Notes: generated from the letters alone by a model not told the origin. Positions 25,709-36,150 are shown, counted from the stretch's first letter. The stretch: DNA of 64,000 nt from Legionella drozanskii LLAP-1 (GCF_001467585.1 NZ_LNXY01000031.1:140669-204668); one strand, 5' to 3'. Numbers and translations are program-made.

Positions 25709-25824
25709 ATATATACCCTAGAGGCCGCGTCAAAACCAGCTTAATTAGCCAAAAATAGAGCAATTGTTTGATTAAGTTGTTACAATCCCTTCTCTTTTTT
25801 ACATTAAAAATTAAGAGAATTCTC

Positions 25825-26544
25825 ATGAAAAAACTTACTTTTTTCTTCAGTGTATCTTTCTGTTTCATATTATTTTCTTCTTTCACCTATTCTGAAAATA
25901 ACAAACCATTTTCAATAAAAACTTATAAATTTACTTTCTCTAAAGAAGATCAATTTAAGGTTTCTTTTGCCGATTATCCTAATGGGGAAGAAGATTTTTA
26001 TGAGCTGCAATTTGTAGAAGAGGCTCCCTTGCCCACAGAGATTACGACTACCTCACGGAGTTTAAAAATATCAGGCAACAATCACAGCGATGATTTATTT
26101 ATGTACGCTTATAAGAAGTTAGATGGGCTTAAAGCGAATACAAATTATCAAGTGCATTTTTCTGTCGAATTTGCGAGTAATGGGGCTGCTGATGGCATTG
26201 GTACAGGCGGTTCGGATTCTTCTGTTTATCTAAAAATAGGTGCAGTTACTGAAGAGCCTCAACGATATTTAGATGAAGCAAATTTTTATAGAATGGTCCT
26301 TGATAAAGGCAATCAACTAGCTGATGGTAAAGATATGATCTTGTTAGGCTCTATTGGCGTGGATACTCAAAACTCTCTTTATAGGCTCAAAACCTTGGCC
26401 AATCAATCAAGTAACTACAGAGTGACCTCTAATTCAAAGGGCGAGCTATGGTTAGTGCTGGGAACTGATTCTGCCTTTGAAAGTAAAACGACTATTTATT
26501 ACACCAATATGCTTGCAACGTTTAAGGAAATAACCAGTGACTAA
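25825..26544 (+). CDS. Exported hypothetical protein, about 239 aa
   Basis: The start at 25825 gives a clear signal peptide (MKKLTFFFSVSFCFILFSSF) cleaved before about residue 23. The mature protein is beta-rich (YKFTFSKEDQFKVSF, YQVHFSVEFAS) and contains a glycine-rich segment GTGGSDSSVYLKIGAV that I associate with a widespread uncharacterised exported family. No catalytic motif is visible. It ends eight bases inside the archease gene and may be cotranscribed with it, although a functional link to RNA ligation is not obvious. Confidence 0.72.
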   Translation: MKKLTFFFSVSFCFILFSSFTYSENNKPFSIKTYKFTFSKEDQFKVSFADYPNGEEDFYELQFVEEAPLPTEITTTSRSLKISGNNHSDDLFMYAYKKLDGLKANTNYQVHFSVEFASNGAADGIGTGGSDSSVYLKIGAVTEEPQRYLDEANFYRMVLDKGNQLADGKDMILLGSIGVDTQNSLYRLKTLANQSSNYRVTSNSKGELWLVLGTDSAFESKTTIYYTNMLATFKEITSD

Positions 26545-26956
26545 GAAAAAATGGGAGCACTTTGCCCATAAAGCGGATATTGGCATACGAGGAATAGGCC
26601 CCTCTCTAACAAGTGCTTTCGAAATGGGAGCGCTTGCGCTAACCAATGTAGTCACTGACAGCAATACCATTCATGCCACACAAGAAATATGCATCTCGTG
26701 CAGCGCTCCTGATGTAGAAATTCTATTTGCTGATTGGCTAAATGCTATTATTTATAAGATGGATACTCTTAATCTATTGTTCTCTGAATTTCATGTGCAA
26801 ATAAATGAGTTAAGTTTGGAAGCGCTTATTAAAGGAGAAAAGCTCAATAGACTTCGGCATCAACCTGCAGTCGGTGTTAAAGGAGCTACTTACGCTGAAT
26901 TAAAAGTTTATCAAGAGAACGATACATGGATTGCCCAGTGTATTGTTGACGTTTAG
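26537..26956 (+). CDS. Archease
   Basis: Small cytoplasmic partner of RtcB. Archease binds metal and promotes guanylation and turnover of the ligase. The 139-residue product has the family opening EHFAHKADIGIRGIG, in which an Asp binds metal, and conserved ILFADWLNAIIYKMD and VGVKGATYAELKV segments. The start is GTG, preceded by AAGGAA, and overlaps the upstream gene by eight bases. The rtcB gene follows nine bases downstream, so this is an archease-rtcB operon. Confidence 0.93.
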   Translation: MTKKKWEHFAHKADIGIRGIGPSLTSAFEMGALALTNVVTDSNTIHATQEICISCSAPDVEILFADWLNAIIYKMDTLNLLFSEFHVQINELSLEALIKGEKLNRLRHQPAVGVKGATYAELKVYQENDTWIAQCIVDV

Positions 26957-26964
26957 GATTAACG

Positions 26965-28395
26965 ATGGATCTCAAGTTATTCGAAAAAATAAGCGATTAC
27001 GAATGGCAAATTGCCCCGCACCAATCTATGCGAGTACCGGCTGTTATTTTCGCATCTGAAGCACTGCTTAGCGACATGGATTTGAAAGTTTATGAACAAT
27101 TAGCCAATGTCGCCAAATTACCAGGTATTGTCGGTGGCGCATTAGCAATGCCGGACGCGCATTGGGGCTATGGCTTTCCCATCGGGGGCGTCGCAGCTTT
27201 TGACCCTGAAAAAGAGGGAATTATTTCTGCTGGTGGAGTGGGTTTTGACATCCTCTGCGGAGTGAGACTATTAACTACAGGCCTTAACCGCACAGAGTTT
27301 GAGCCATTTAAAGAACAATTAGCGGACGCCTTATTTGCGCGCATTCCGGCAGGGGTTGGTAGCAAAAGCCGTATTAAATTAAACAAAAAAAGCATGGAGG
27401 CTATGCTGGTAGGAGGCGCTAAATGGGCAGTGCAGCAAGGCTATGGTGAACGTGAAGATCTTGAACGAATTGAAGACCGAGGCTGCCTTGAAGGGGCCAT
27501 GCCAGAGCAAGTCTCTGAGCATGCCAAAGAGCGACAAAAAGAAGAAATGGGTTCTTTAGGTTCTGGTAATCATTATCTTGAAATTCAAGAAGTTACTAAA
27601 GTATATCATCCAGAGGCAGCGAAGGCATTTGGTCTGAGACAAGGGGATATAGTAGTGAGTATCCACTGTGGTTCACGAGGCTTAGGCCATCAAATCGGGA
27701 CAGATTATTTACGCTCGATGACCATTCATGCAGAACGCTACGGAATTAAATTAGGTGATCGCGAATTGGCCTGCGCGCCAATTCTATCCCCGTTAGGTGA
27801 AAATTATTTGGGGGCAATGCGAGCCGGGGGTAATTGTGCTCTAGCCAATCGTGAAATTTTGACCCATTTTCTGCGCGAAACCTTCCAAGATATTATGCCC
27901 GGAACCAAAATCGGCTTGGTTTATGATGTCTCTCATAATATTTGCAAAGAAGAATGGCATGAAATTAATGGGAAAAAAACACGACTATTCGTTCATCGCA
28001 AAGGTGCCACGCGGGCACTAGGTCCTGGGAACCAAGAATTGCCAAACGATTTCATCCATGTTGGCCAACCGGTCATTATTGGAGGTAGCATGGGCACCGC
28101 TTCTTATGTTTTAGTGGGAACAACAATGGCTGAAAAAAAATCCTTTAGCTCTGCTTGTCATGGTGCAGGACGAGCTATGAGTCGTCATCAGGCAATGAAA
28201 AAATGGCGTGGCAATCAGATCATCGAACAATTAGCAGAGCGAGGGATCCTGATTCGAAGTAGTTCCTATCGTGGGGTTGCCGAAGAAGCACCTGGGGCTT
28301 ATAAAGATGTTACTCTGGTTGTCGATGCGGCGCATCATGCCAATTTAGCCAAAAAGGTGGTGCGCCTAGAGCCATTAGTTTGTGTTAAAGGTTAG
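26965..28395 (+). CDS. rtcB: RNA-splicing ligase RtcB
   Basis: GTP- and Mn-dependent ligase that joins 2',3'-cyclic-phosphate (3'-phosphate) and 5'-OH RNA ends, used for RNA repair. The 476-residue protein has the metal-site motifs GVGFDILCGVRL (catalytic Cys), SGNHYLEIQEV, SIHCGSRGLGHQIG and the guanylated histidine in ACHGAGRAMSR. ATG follows AGGA at a good distance. It lies in an operon with archease. No RtcA cyclase or RtcR regulator is in the window. Its last 21 bases overlap the convergent SET-domain gene. Confidence 0.96.
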   Translation: MDLKLFEKISDYEWQIAPHQSMRVPAVIFASEALLSDMDLKVYEQLANVAKLPGIVGGALAMPDAHWGYGFPIGGVAAFDPEKEGIISAGGVGFDILCGVRLLTTGLNRTEFEPFKEQLADALFARIPAGVGSKSRIKLNKKSMEAMLVGGAKWAVQQGYGEREDLERIEDRGCLEGAMPEQVSEHAKERQKEEMGSLGSGNHYLEIQEVTKVYHPEAAKAFGLRQGDIVVSIHCGSRGLGHQIGTDYLRSMTIHAERYGIKLGDRELACAPILSPLGENYLGAMRAGGNCALANREILTHFLRETFQDIMPGTKIGLVYDVSHNICKEEWHEINGKKTRLFVHRKGATRALGPGNQELPNDFIHVGQPVIIGGSMGTASYVLVGTTMAEKKSFSSACHGAGRAMSRHQAMKKWRGNQIIEQLAERGILIRSSSYRGVAEEAPGAYKDVTLVVDAAHHANLAKKVVRLEPLVCVKG

Positions 28396-29526
28396 GTAGT
28401 TTAAAACTAATCCAAATATTAAGATGGCGAGAATGACTAGCGAATAATGCTTAATTAATTTGAAAAGCGCTTGTTTTATACCATTGCGAGCAAATACTCT
28501 TAATGTAGTAATTCGTTGCTCGCGGTTATCAGCTAATTTTTCATCATTAAAATTAACCAAATTACCATCTAGTTTAAACTTAAAAAGTTCCATCTTATCA
28601 AAATATTTTTTACTGTAATTAAACAATAATTGCTCCCCTTTTTTAATATCTCGAAGTGCAAAAAAAGCCATCACTTCTATACCGAAAATAGTATAGCTTG
28701 TTGAGATAAGGTTCGCTGCCATAAAAGTAGAAGTAGGAATATCTTCCGCATTAGGGGCATGATTTATAAATCTTGCTATATTTCCACATTCTCTTGCATC
28801 AATACCCATATTAAAACTATCTAACTTTGGATAGAAATAATAATTTAGATTTTGGGGCCTTATTTTTTTCATCCCGTAATAAAATGAAACACAAGCTCCT
28901 TTGCTAATTTCTTGTCGAGCAAAGACACCAAATCCAATAAAATGATTGATATAGCGTAACTCTAATGCTTCAAAATTATCGGCTTGCTCGAGTAATTTCA
29001 TTATCTTATCATCTTTGCTATACAGTGAATCACCATCCACTTCAGCAGGTAAATCCCTATAATGAAATCGTGATTTAATAATTAATTTATCCTGAAACTG
29101 AAATTGAAAAGCAGAAAAATTACTTACAATATTATTTAATTGATTGACGCTGATTTTCTCATTCGCTTCCTTATGATAATCAAGAGAAAATGGAATTTGA
29201 TAGCTTGTTTTCAATTTATAAAAGGATGGCGAAGGCAAAATCTCAAACTCACTATCAGTCGAATCATTATTATGAATAAGAGTCCCATAAACTTGTCTTG
29301 GCGCTAACCATAAATCGGCAAAATTATCAAAGTGATAGCAATAGGAATTTGTTGGTGAATGGTCTGAGGTTTCACTCAATAAAGGATGGGAAAAATCCAA
29401 TTTTTTAAAATAATATAAATTAATTTTATCTTCATGGTTGAGTAAGCAAGTGCGCTCAGAAAGATCCACAATCGCCGTTTTATAAGGCGAGTTGCTGTTT
29501 TGATTAGTCAGAGCAATTCTTACCAT
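28375..29526 (-). CDS. SET-domain protein with C-terminal membrane helix
   Basis: Probable lysine methyltransferase of the SET family, 383 residues. Visible SET motifs: GFGVFAR with an [I/V]SKG turn near residues 198-210, RFINH at 252-256 (SAM-binding N/H), and GEQLLFNY at 297-304. The N-terminal 180 residues match nothing I know. Residues 362-380 form a single hydrophobic helix at the very C-terminus, suggesting a tail-anchored protein. The start at 29526 follows AGGACT and lies 11 bases after proA, so the gene seems cotranscribed with proBA. SET proteins in Legionella include host-chromatin effectors, but this one differs in layout and its target is unknown. Confidence 0.8.
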   Translation of the reverse strand: MVRIALTNQNSNSPYKTAIVDLSERTCLLNHEDKINLYYFKKLDFSHPLLSETSDHSPTNSYCYHFDNFADLWLAPRQVYGTLIHNNDSTDSEFEILPSPSFYKLKTSYQIPFSLDYHKEANEKISVNQLNNIVSNFSAFQFQFQDKLIIKSRFHYRDLPAEVDGDSLYSKDDKIMKLLEQADNFEALELRYINHFIGFGVFARQEISKGACVSFYYGMKKIRPQNLNYYFYPKLDSFNMGIDARECGNIARFINHAPNAEDIPTSTFMAANLISTSYTIFGIEVMAFFALRDIKKGEQLLFNYSKKYFDKMELFKFKLDGNLVNFNDEKLADNREQRITTLRVFARNGIKQALFKLIKHYSLVILAILIFGLVLNYLTFNTN

Positions 29527-29537
29527 ATCAAGTCCTA

Positions 29538-30797
29538 TTAAGCTCGAATTTGTCCGTCCCCTACAATCAACCATTTATAACTGGTTAAGGCTTCTAAAGC
29601 CATTGGGCCTCGAGCATGTAATTTTTGTGTACTTATCCCTATCTCAGCACCCATCCCAAATTCGCCTCCATCGGTAAATGCGGTTGATGCATTGACATAC
29701 ACGGCAGCTGCATCAACTTGAGTAAGAAAATAAGAAATGGCTTGATGATCTTCAGCAATAATTGCCTCACTATGTCCCGAGGTATACCGCATGATGTGCT
29801 CAACCGCTTTCTCTATGGAGTCTACTGTTTTTATTGACATTTTATAAGAAAGAAATTCTTGCCCAAAATCTTCAGGGCTGGCTTTATGAAGTAAGTTACT
29901 AGGGTAAGACGATTGAAGCGCTTGATAACTTAATTCATCCGCAAAAATTTCAACCTGTTTTTCAGGCAATAATTCAACTATTTTAGATAAATGGGCAAGG
30001 GATTTTTCATGGATTATTAAGGTGTCTAATGCATTACAAACGCTTACTCTTCTTGTCTTTGCATTGTTGATAATTAATCGAGCTTTTTCTACATCGCCGC
30101 TTGCATCAAAATAAGTGTGCACTATCCCAGCGCCTGTTTCGATCACTGGAATTTTGGCATGTTCCCGCACAAAATTAATTAAGCTTTGACTACCTCGAGG
30201 AATACAGACATCAATTAAATTTCTCGCGTTCAACAATAAACGAGTTGCCTCGCGCTGAGCAGGTAATAAATAGATGACCTGACTATCAATTTCCTGGTCT
30301 TCCAACGTTTGTTTGATGAGCTCAGTAAGCCATTTATTACTATGATGTGCTTCTTTACCGCCTTTTAAAACGCAGGCATTTCCAGTTTTGAAGGCTAAAG
30401 CAAAAACATCAATGGTCACATTTGGCCTCGACTCATAAATGACAGCTACGACACCAAGAGGAACTGTAATTCGTTGAATTCGTAAACCATTTGGCCTCGT
30501 TTTATCTTCGATGATTTTATTGAGTGGTTGGGCTAATGAAGCAACTCGCTCGACATCATCGGCTATAGAAAAAATTCTCTCTTCGGTTAGCAACAGCCTG
30601 TCATATCGCGGATCTTCTATGGGCATTAGAGCTAAATCTTTTTGGTTTTCTTCTATTATTTTTGCAGCTTGTTTTCGCAAATTCTCTGCAAGTCTCAATA
30701 AAACGTTTGTTCGCTTTTCCTCATTTAAAGCAACCAAATCGTGACTTGATTCTCTAACAAGGTTTAATTGGCCTATTATTTCATTTTCATCAATCAC
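29538..30797 (-). CDS. proA: Gamma-glutamyl phosphate reductase ProA
   Basis: Second step of proline synthesis; NADPH-dependent reduction of gamma-glutamyl phosphate to glutamate semialdehyde. The 419-residue protein has the aldehyde-dehydrogenase fold, with the ISVCNALDTLIIHE-type active-site segment (here RRVSVCNALDTL, catalytic Cys), the cofactor-binding GVVAVIYESRPNV, and the family ending AFTDGGEFGMGAEIGISTQKLHARGPM. It follows proB by nine bases and precedes the SET gene by 11. Confidence 0.96.
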   Translation of the reverse strand: MIDENEIIGQLNLVRESSHDLVALNEEKRTNVLLRLAENLRKQAAKIIEENQKDLALMPIEDPRYDRLLLTEERIFSIADDVERVASLAQPLNKIIEDKTRPNGLRIQRITVPLGVVAVIYESRPNVTIDVFALAFKTGNACVLKGGKEAHHSNKWLTELIKQTLEDQEIDSQVIYLLPAQREATRLLLNARNLIDVCIPRGSQSLINFVREHAKIPVIETGAGIVHTYFDASGDVEKARLIINNAKTRRVSVCNALDTLIIHEKSLAHLSKIVELLPEKQVEIFADELSYQALQSSYPSNLLHKASPEDFGQEFLSYKMSIKTVDSIEKAVEHIMRYTSGHSEAIIAEDHQAISYFLTQVDAAAVYVNASTAFTDGGEFGMGAEIGISTQKLHARGPMALEALTSYKWLIVGDGQIRA

Positions 30798-30806
30798 TAC
30801 AATCTC

Positions 30807-31880
30807 CTAGAAAATATGCAAATGATCATAATGTATAAAATCGGGCCTATCCTTCTGCCCCAAATATTCGCGGAGTTTATTAACATCATATTTGGCAAGA
30901 CCAACACCAATTTTTTGGCCATCTGGTGTTAGAATTTCTACCACGTCACCTTTTTTAAAGTCACCTTTGCATGATTCTATCCCTACAGGCAAGATACTAA
31001 TTACTCGTTTATTTTCTTTTAGAATAGTGAATAAACCTGAATTAATTGAAATTGAACCGGTTTTTTTTTCACCACTATAAGCTATCCATCGTTTGATATT
31101 TGATTTTTTCTTACTTGGTAAAATCGTTGTCCCTAGTTGTTCTTCTGCGATGATACGCATAACAACCGAAGGTTTCTCGATGGTTGCGATATGGGTTGTG
31201 ATGCCTAAACTTGACATTTTTCGTGCAGTTCCAAGTTTAGAAATCATACCTCCACGACCCTGAGTGCTTTTCATGGCAGAAACTTCAGGCCAATCCTCTT
31301 CGTAACGAATAACAGGAATAAATTGAGCCCCTGCTTCATCGGGATGTCCGCTATATACGCCTTCAACGTTACTTAAAATAATTAACTTATCCGCATTCAT
31401 TTGAGCGGCAATCAGTCCGGCGAGCTCATCATTATCGGTAAACATCAGCTCTTCAATTGCAACGCTATCATTCTCATTGATGATAGGAATAATATTTTTT
31501 TGCTCTAAGATCTCGCGCAGTAGCCTGGCAATATTCAGATAATGTTGTCGCGTTTGAAAATCCTGCTTGGTCAGAAGTAATTGGGCTGCGAGGAGATGGT
31601 GCGTTTTAAACATTGCAGCATAAACATTCATTAATTCATGTTGACCTAAAGCGGCTAAAACCTGTTTTTCTCCAATAGAACTTCCATATTGACGGCTCAA
31701 AAATTGCCGAGCTATTTTTCGCCCTGAACCCACAGCACCTGAACTTACCAAGACAACATGATGCCCCGCTTTTTGCATCGTTGCAATTTGCTCAACTAAG
31801 TGTCGGACAATTGGTTCGTAAGGTGTTCCATCATTTGCTAAGATACTTTGCGTTCCGACCTTAATTACAACTTTCATCAA
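30807..31880 (-). CDS. proB: Glutamate 5-kinase ProB
   Basis: First enzyme of proline synthesis; ATP-dependent phosphorylation of glutamate, feedback-inhibited by proline. The 357-residue protein has an amino-acid-kinase domain (VVIKVGTQSI at the start, VLVSSGAVGSGRK, IPIINENDSVA, GRGGMISKLGTARK) and a C-terminal PUA domain (about residues 270-357; VEILTPDGQKIGVGLAKY). Translation starts at one of two adjacent ATGs. It is the first gene of the proB-proA-SET group on the minus strand. Confidence 0.96.
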   Translation of the reverse strand: MMKVVIKVGTQSILANDGTPYEPIVRHLVEQIATMQKAGHHVVLVSSGAVGSGRKIARQFLSRQYGSSIGEKQVLAALGQHELMNVYAAMFKTHHLLAAQLLLTKQDFQTRQHYLNIARLLREILEQKNIIPIINENDSVAIEELMFTDNDELAGLIAAQMNADKLIILSNVEGVYSGHPDEAGAQFIPVIRYEEDWPEVSAMKSTQGRGGMISKLGTARKMSSLGITTHIATIEKPSVVMRIIAEEQLGTTILPSKKKSNIKRWIAYSGEKKTGSISINSGLFTILKENKRVISILPVGIESCKGDFKKGDVVEILTPDGQKIGVGLAKYDVNKLREYLGQKDRPDFIHYDHLHIF

Positions 31881-31985
31881 AAACCTACCTCAACTCATCA
31901 TAATATATATCAGAGTATCACAGTGGAGGCGGCAATTCTGCCCGGTTTTAAGCAACCGGGGCAGACGATAAAAGAGTAGTAGGGT

Positions 31986-33098
31986 CTAAGCAGACTTAAC
32001 TGCAGTATTTTCATATACTGACAAATCACGGACTCTAGCCACTTCGAGAGCAAGCAACTTGAAGTAATCATAAGACATGTAAAAATCGCCCTGGTTTCCT
32101 ACTTTTTTACCCCATGAGTTACGTAAGGTAAACAGACCACGATGCTCACGACCTTGATCATCTTTTGCAACCGCATTATCGTCATAACCGGTGATTACCA
32201 TTTCATGACCACCAAAATTGGGTCTTAAATAAACATCTCTTGCAATTTCTGGTGTTAAAACCCAAGTATCACCTTCAGTTTGATTTTTACCCACAGCTCC
32301 CATAAATCCTAAATCAAAATCAAGTAATAATATGCCAAAAGTTAAGCGATCACCGGCATTTAACGAGGCTTTAATGTTATTAATTGTTTTATTAGTATCA
32401 ATACGATCATTTAGTGCTTCATAAACATCTAGAACAGGGGACCAAAGAACTTTTTCATTTAAATCTTCGCTCATTTGACGATAGTCTTCTACTGACATAG
32501 CGCCTTGAATATCGGCAGTGTCATTCATTGGATAGGTGTTCAATCCAGCACAACCCTGAGTTTGTTGCTGTTCTTTGTTAACAACGCCAAACATCTCAAT
32601 CTGACTTAAAACATAACGTCCCCAAGAACCTTCCCAACCACTGATGAAATAAGCATTTTGCTCTAAGTAGTTACCCAATTGCAGTGAACATAATTGACTC
32701 ACATAGTCGCCTTGTTTAAGTGCTGCATCAATCGCTGCGGTCACAGCAAAAGTTACGCAAGTTCCATGCATTCCTTGATTTAACACGGGCACGTTATTCA
32801 TTCCCAACTGCACTTGTTCAGGATAGGTGGACTCTAGTTTAGTCGCAGCAAATTGTCGTGTATGGGATAAAGCATTGTTTGCTTTGTTAGCAAGGGCTTG
32901 CTTTGCTTTATCAGAAAGTTCGACTTTCAATAAAGAAATTTTTTCAATTGAATCAGCAGCATCTCTAGGCGCATTTTTCAGGGCTTGCGCATGAGGAATT
33001 TTCACTGACTGCGTGAAAGTGCCCACGATTTTTACATCCTGTGCTATTAAGCTTCCACTAAACATCGCTGATAAAAGAGCAAAATGGACTAATTTCAT
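31986..33098 (-). CDS. Exported papain-like (C1) cysteine peptidase
   Basis: A 370-residue secreted or periplasmic peptidase. The start at 33098 gives a signal peptide (MKLVHFALLSAMFSGSLIA). A pro-region of about 80 residues precedes the catalytic domain: Q108 and nucleophile C114 in VLNQGMHGTCVTFAVTAA, the His in FGGHEMVITGYDD, and the Asn in LRNSWGKKVGNQGDFYM. These are the oxyanion Gln and the Cys-His-Asn triad of family C1. The longer frame to 33170 adds 24 non-signal residues. A role in degrading host or environmental protein is plausible. Confidence 0.88.
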   Translation of the reverse strand: MKLVHFALLSAMFSGSLIAQDVKIVGTFTQSVKIPHAQALKNAPRDAADSIEKISLLKVELSDKAKQALANKANNALSHTRQFAATKLESTYPEQVQLGMNNVPVLNQGMHGTCVTFAVTAAIDAALKQGDYVSQLCSLQLGNYLEQNAYFISGWEGSWGRYVLSQIEMFGVVNKEQQQTQGCAGLNTYPMNDTADIQGAMSVEDYRQMSEDLNEKVLWSPVLDVYEALNDRIDTNKTINNIKASLNAGDRLTFGILLLDFDLGFMGAVGKNQTEGDTWVLTPEIARDVYLRPNFGGHEMVITGYDDNAVAKDDQGREHRGLFTLRNSWGKKVGNQGDFYMSYDYFKLLALEVARVRDLSVYENTAVKSA

Positions 33099-33180
33099 AT
33101 ATGAATCTCCAAGAGAATCCACGGGAGCGTGGGGTGGGAGGAGTATATCATATGAGTTAATTTTATCCATTAAGATCTAA

Positions 33181-33999
33181 TCAGGTTCCATATCCAGGAA
33201 CGGAAATACGTTGCCTATCTTGTAGGCGCAGAGCGGTTAAATTCCCACCCCATAAACAACCGGTATCAATAGCAAAAATAGTAGAATCTGGAGAGAGTCC
33301 CTCTAAAGCAGCCCAATGACCGAAAACTATATCCGCATCAATTTTTTTACGTTCAGGCACTTCATACCATGGAATTAAATTGGCGGGCGCATCCGTGAGA
33401 GTACCTTTGTAGCTCAAGACTAAGTTGCCCTGTTTATCGCAAAAACGCATCCGGGTAAAATAATTAGTAATGACGCGCAACCTTTCTATACCAGTTAATT
33501 CAGATGACCAATGATCCGGTTTATTACCATACATATGTCTAAGGAAACTGCAAAAATTATCACCGGCTAAAACAGCTTCTAACTCCTGTGCGCAAGACTT
33601 TGCTAAAGCGAGATCCCAAGCTGGAGCGATACCGGCATGACACATCACCACCTTGAGTGTTGGATCATGGTATAAAATGGATTGTTTTCGTAACCAATGA
33701 CCTAATTCCTCACTATCATCCGCGTTTAATACTTCAATTAAGGTATCATCTTGATTTTCAAGCACGTGTTTGGCAAAAAGGCTAGCCAACAAATGCAAAT
33801 CATGGTTACCCAAAGTGATGCGTGAAGGAATTGGTAAATTTTTGATGAAACGAAGAACAGCCAAGGATTGTGGACCACGATTCACTAAATCCCCCACAAA
33901 CCACAACCGATCCTCTTTATCATTAAAGTCAATTCGCTCGAGAAGACGCTGTAAAGGGTCATAACAACCCTGTACATCGCCAATCGCATAATCAGGCAC
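33181..33999 (-). CDS. apaH: Diadenosine tetraphosphatase ApaH
   Basis: Symmetrical Ap4A hydrolase of the calcineurin-like phosphoesterase superfamily; it also removes NpnN caps from RNA. The 272-residue protein shows the metal-site blocks [33 protein letters not shown] and [10 protein letters not shown], with MCHAGIAP later. It lies downstream of ksgA on the same strand, as in many gammaproteobacteria, but here a TraI_2/HD-like gene takes the place of apaG. The ATG overlaps that gene by eight bases. Confidence 0.95.
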   Translation of the reverse strand: MPDYAIGDVQGCYDPLQRLLERIDFNDKEDRLWFVGDLVNRGPQSLAVLRFIKNLPIPSRITLGNHDLHLLASLFAKHVLENQDDTLIEVLNADDSEELGHWLRKQSILYHDPTLKVVMCHAGIAPAWDLALAKSCAQELEAVLAGDNFCSFLRHMYGNKPDHWSSELTGIERLRVITNYFTRMRFCDKQGNLVLSYKGTLTDAPANLIPWYEVPERKKIDADIVFGHWAALEGLSPDSTIFAIDTGCLWGGNLTALRLQDRQRISVPGYGT

Positions 34000-35347
34000 T
34001 CGTCAATACTCCGGGCCGAAGAGAGCTCTGAGGTGAAACAGAATTTTCAGCTACCCATCGTCCGGAAGCATCCAAATGAGGTATGGGATTAGCCGCAAGC
34101 ACTGTTTGTTTTGAGGTAAAATAGCTAGAGTTAAACTGAGCTTGATAGATGAGTTCCGTTGAGGAAACTGTGCTGATTTTACCCGTATGAATATTATAAA
34201 GTTGAATCGATTCAGGCAACGCAACCGCATAATTCTCAAAAATGATTCCACTATGCATTTGCTGGTTAGACGCTTGTTCAAAGCGAAAAACAGCATTGCC
34301 ATCTGCTCCAACGCGATGCATACCTAACGATAAAAATCCGTTACGTATAGCTTGTAAGGAGTTATATTGCGGGTTTCCTTTCATAAATAGATCCCACATT
34401 TCGGCAGACATCAATAATCCACCTGGAACCATAAGCAAAGGAGCCTTGTTGATCATAATCAATCCAGACTCCAATGATTTAGTAAGCCATTGGATAAATT
34501 CCACACCTATTTGTTGTTCTATTTCAGCAACAGATTCTGGGCTGCGATCGGTAAATGTACCCATACGCCCATATCGTCCACCACGACCTGAGCCATAGCC
34601 TTTTAAAGCTAGGTGGTTGAAATACCGCTGAATCGCAATCGCATCGGCGCGTATTAAAATAGCACCAAGAGTTCCTGCACCTTCGATATCTTCATTAAGT
34701 AAAGCAAGCCAAACCGCCAGCACTTCGGGATTTGAGGCAATCCATGCAAAACCATTGGCTGGCATTAACAGTCGAGCAAGCAACAAATTAAGACGACGAC
34801 GAAAGTCTTCATTGGATTCTTTTTGAAATTCATAACCATAATAACTTCCAACAGACACCAAATTGTCTAATAAAGGGTTCCATTGTTTTAAAAATTGCCC
34901 TTGGTTGTCATACAAATCGATATGAAAATCGATTTGTAATTTACCTATACCTTGCAGAATTGCCGCAGAAAGTAGGGCATATTGCCATAATTTTTGCTCT
35001 TCAGATGGCCCATCTTGCCCGTCTTGAATTAAAAAATGTTGAAATAGACTCAAGGCAGCTTCAGTACGATTTAAGGCATGATCTAATAAACCACCTGGCT
35101 GAGGATAATAACTGGATGAAGTTTCAGGTAAATTTTGGCAATGATTAACCAAATTATGCACAAGACTGGTGCATAGACTATCGTAACGCACTTCCTCTAA
35201 GGCACAAGCTTCTTGAATTTGTCGTAATAAAACACCGCGCTTTTCATCACCAAGCAATAGTGATGCAGCAACGATTCGTGTTAAGTCTTTTAGTGACTTA
35301 GTTTGCGACGATTTTACTCTTTTTCCATAACGATGAAACAAAATCAA
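33992..35347 (-). CDS. TraI_2/HD-like domain protein (MobH-relaxase-like)
   Basis: A 451-residue protein whose first 250 residues resemble the TraI_2 (MobH relaxase) domain of integrating conjugative elements. [22 protein letters not shown] matches the HD-type metal motif, and there is a downstream region with [33 protein letters not shown]. The C-terminal part looks like the winged-helix region that accompanies these proteins. There are no other conjugation genes nearby, and it is embedded in the ksgA-apaH operon, so it is probably a domesticated chromosomal homologue. A nuclease or phosphohydrolase role is possible; function unknown. Confidence 0.65.
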   Translation of the reverse strand: MILFHRYGKRVKSSQTKSLKDLTRIVAASLLLGDEKRGVLLRQIQEACALEEVRYDSLCTSLVHNLVNHCQNLPETSSSYYPQPGGLLDHALNRTEAALSLFQHFLIQDGQDGPSEEQKLWQYALLSAAILQGIGKLQIDFHIDLYDNQGQFLKQWNPLLDNLVSVGSYYGYEFQKESNEDFRRRLNLLLARLLMPANGFAWIASNPEVLAVWLALLNEDIEGAGTLGAILIRADAIAIQRYFNHLALKGYGSGRGGRYGRMGTFTDRSPESVAEIEQQIGVEFIQWLTKSLESGLIMINKAPLLMVPGGLLMSAEMWDLFMKGNPQYNSLQAIRNGFLSLGMHRVGADGNAVFRFEQASNQQMHSGIIFENYAVALPESIQLYNIHTGKISTVSSTELIYQAQFNSSYFTSKQTVLAANPIPHLDASGRWVAENSVSPQSSLRPGVLTSA

Positions 35348-35379
35348 CCTCCACTAAGCATTACTGTATTAATTTTACA

Positions 35380-36150
35380 CTAATTAGCGATTAATTTTGC
35401 TATTTGGACATATTCCATTACAGAAATCTGCTCCGGTCGGGCAAGCGGATCTATGCCTAAATCGCATAATTGTGTTGCACTAAGCAAGGGCTTTAAATTA
35501 TTTGCAAGTGTCTTTCGACGCATTGCAAAAGCCTTTGCTACTAATTGCTCAAGTGCATTGACATCCACTTTTGGATAAGGTGATATCTGATGGGGAATTA
35601 AACGCACTATGGCCGAATCAACTTTTGGCACAGGATAAAAAGCTTCTGGCGGGACATCGAATAAAGATTCAACCTCACAGTGATACTGTATCATCACAGT
35701 TAATCGTCCATAAACCTTAGTACCCGGTTGAGCAGCCAAACGAGCAACTACCTCCTTTTGTAACATAAAATGCATGTCCTCAATGAAAGAGGCATAATTA
35801 AGCAAGTGAAATAATAAAGGCGTAGAAATATTGTAGGGCAAATTACCAACGATACGGAGATCAGGCCCCCATTGACTATAATCAACGGTTAAAGCATCAG
35901 CAGCGACTAAATTTAATTTGCCGCTAGTCCTTGACAAAGCGCCAAGATGCTCCTGTAAATCGGTATCGATTTCAATAGCAGTCAAATTTTCTATGCATTT
36001 AAGCAAAGGCTGAGTTAAAGCCCCTAAACCTGGACCAATTTCAACTACTTTGTCATCCTTTTGCAGATGCAAAACATCAAGGATTTCACTAATAATATGC
36101 TTGTTTTGCAAAAAATTCTGACCAAATCGTTTACGTGGACGATGGCTCAC
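35380..36150 (-). CDS. ksgA: 16S rRNA dimethyladenosine transferase RsmA/KsgA
   Basis: SAM-dependent enzyme that dimethylates A1518 and A1519 of 16S rRNA during 30S maturation. Visible motifs: N-terminal [15 protein letters not shown] motif [16 protein letters not shown], and the adenine-methyltransferase motif [13 protein letters not shown] take a GTG at 36150 as the start because AGGTGA lies about seven bases upstream and it gives 256 residues; an ATG at 36225 would add 25 residues unlike the family. The gene heads the ksgA-(TraI_2-like)-apaH group. Confidence 0.94.
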   Translation of the reverse strand: MSHRPRKRFGQNFLQNKHIISEILDVLHLQKDDKVVEIGPGLGALTQPLLKCIENLTAIEIDTDLQEHLGALSRTSGKLNLVAADALTVDYSQWGPDLRIVGNLPYNISTPLLFHLLNYASFIEDMHFMLQKEVVARLAAQPGTKVYGRLTVMIQYHCEVESLFDVPPEAFYPVPKVDSAIVRLIPHQISPYPKVDVNALEQLVAKAFAMRRKTLANNLKPLLSATQLCDLGIDPLARPEQISVMEYVQIAKLIAN

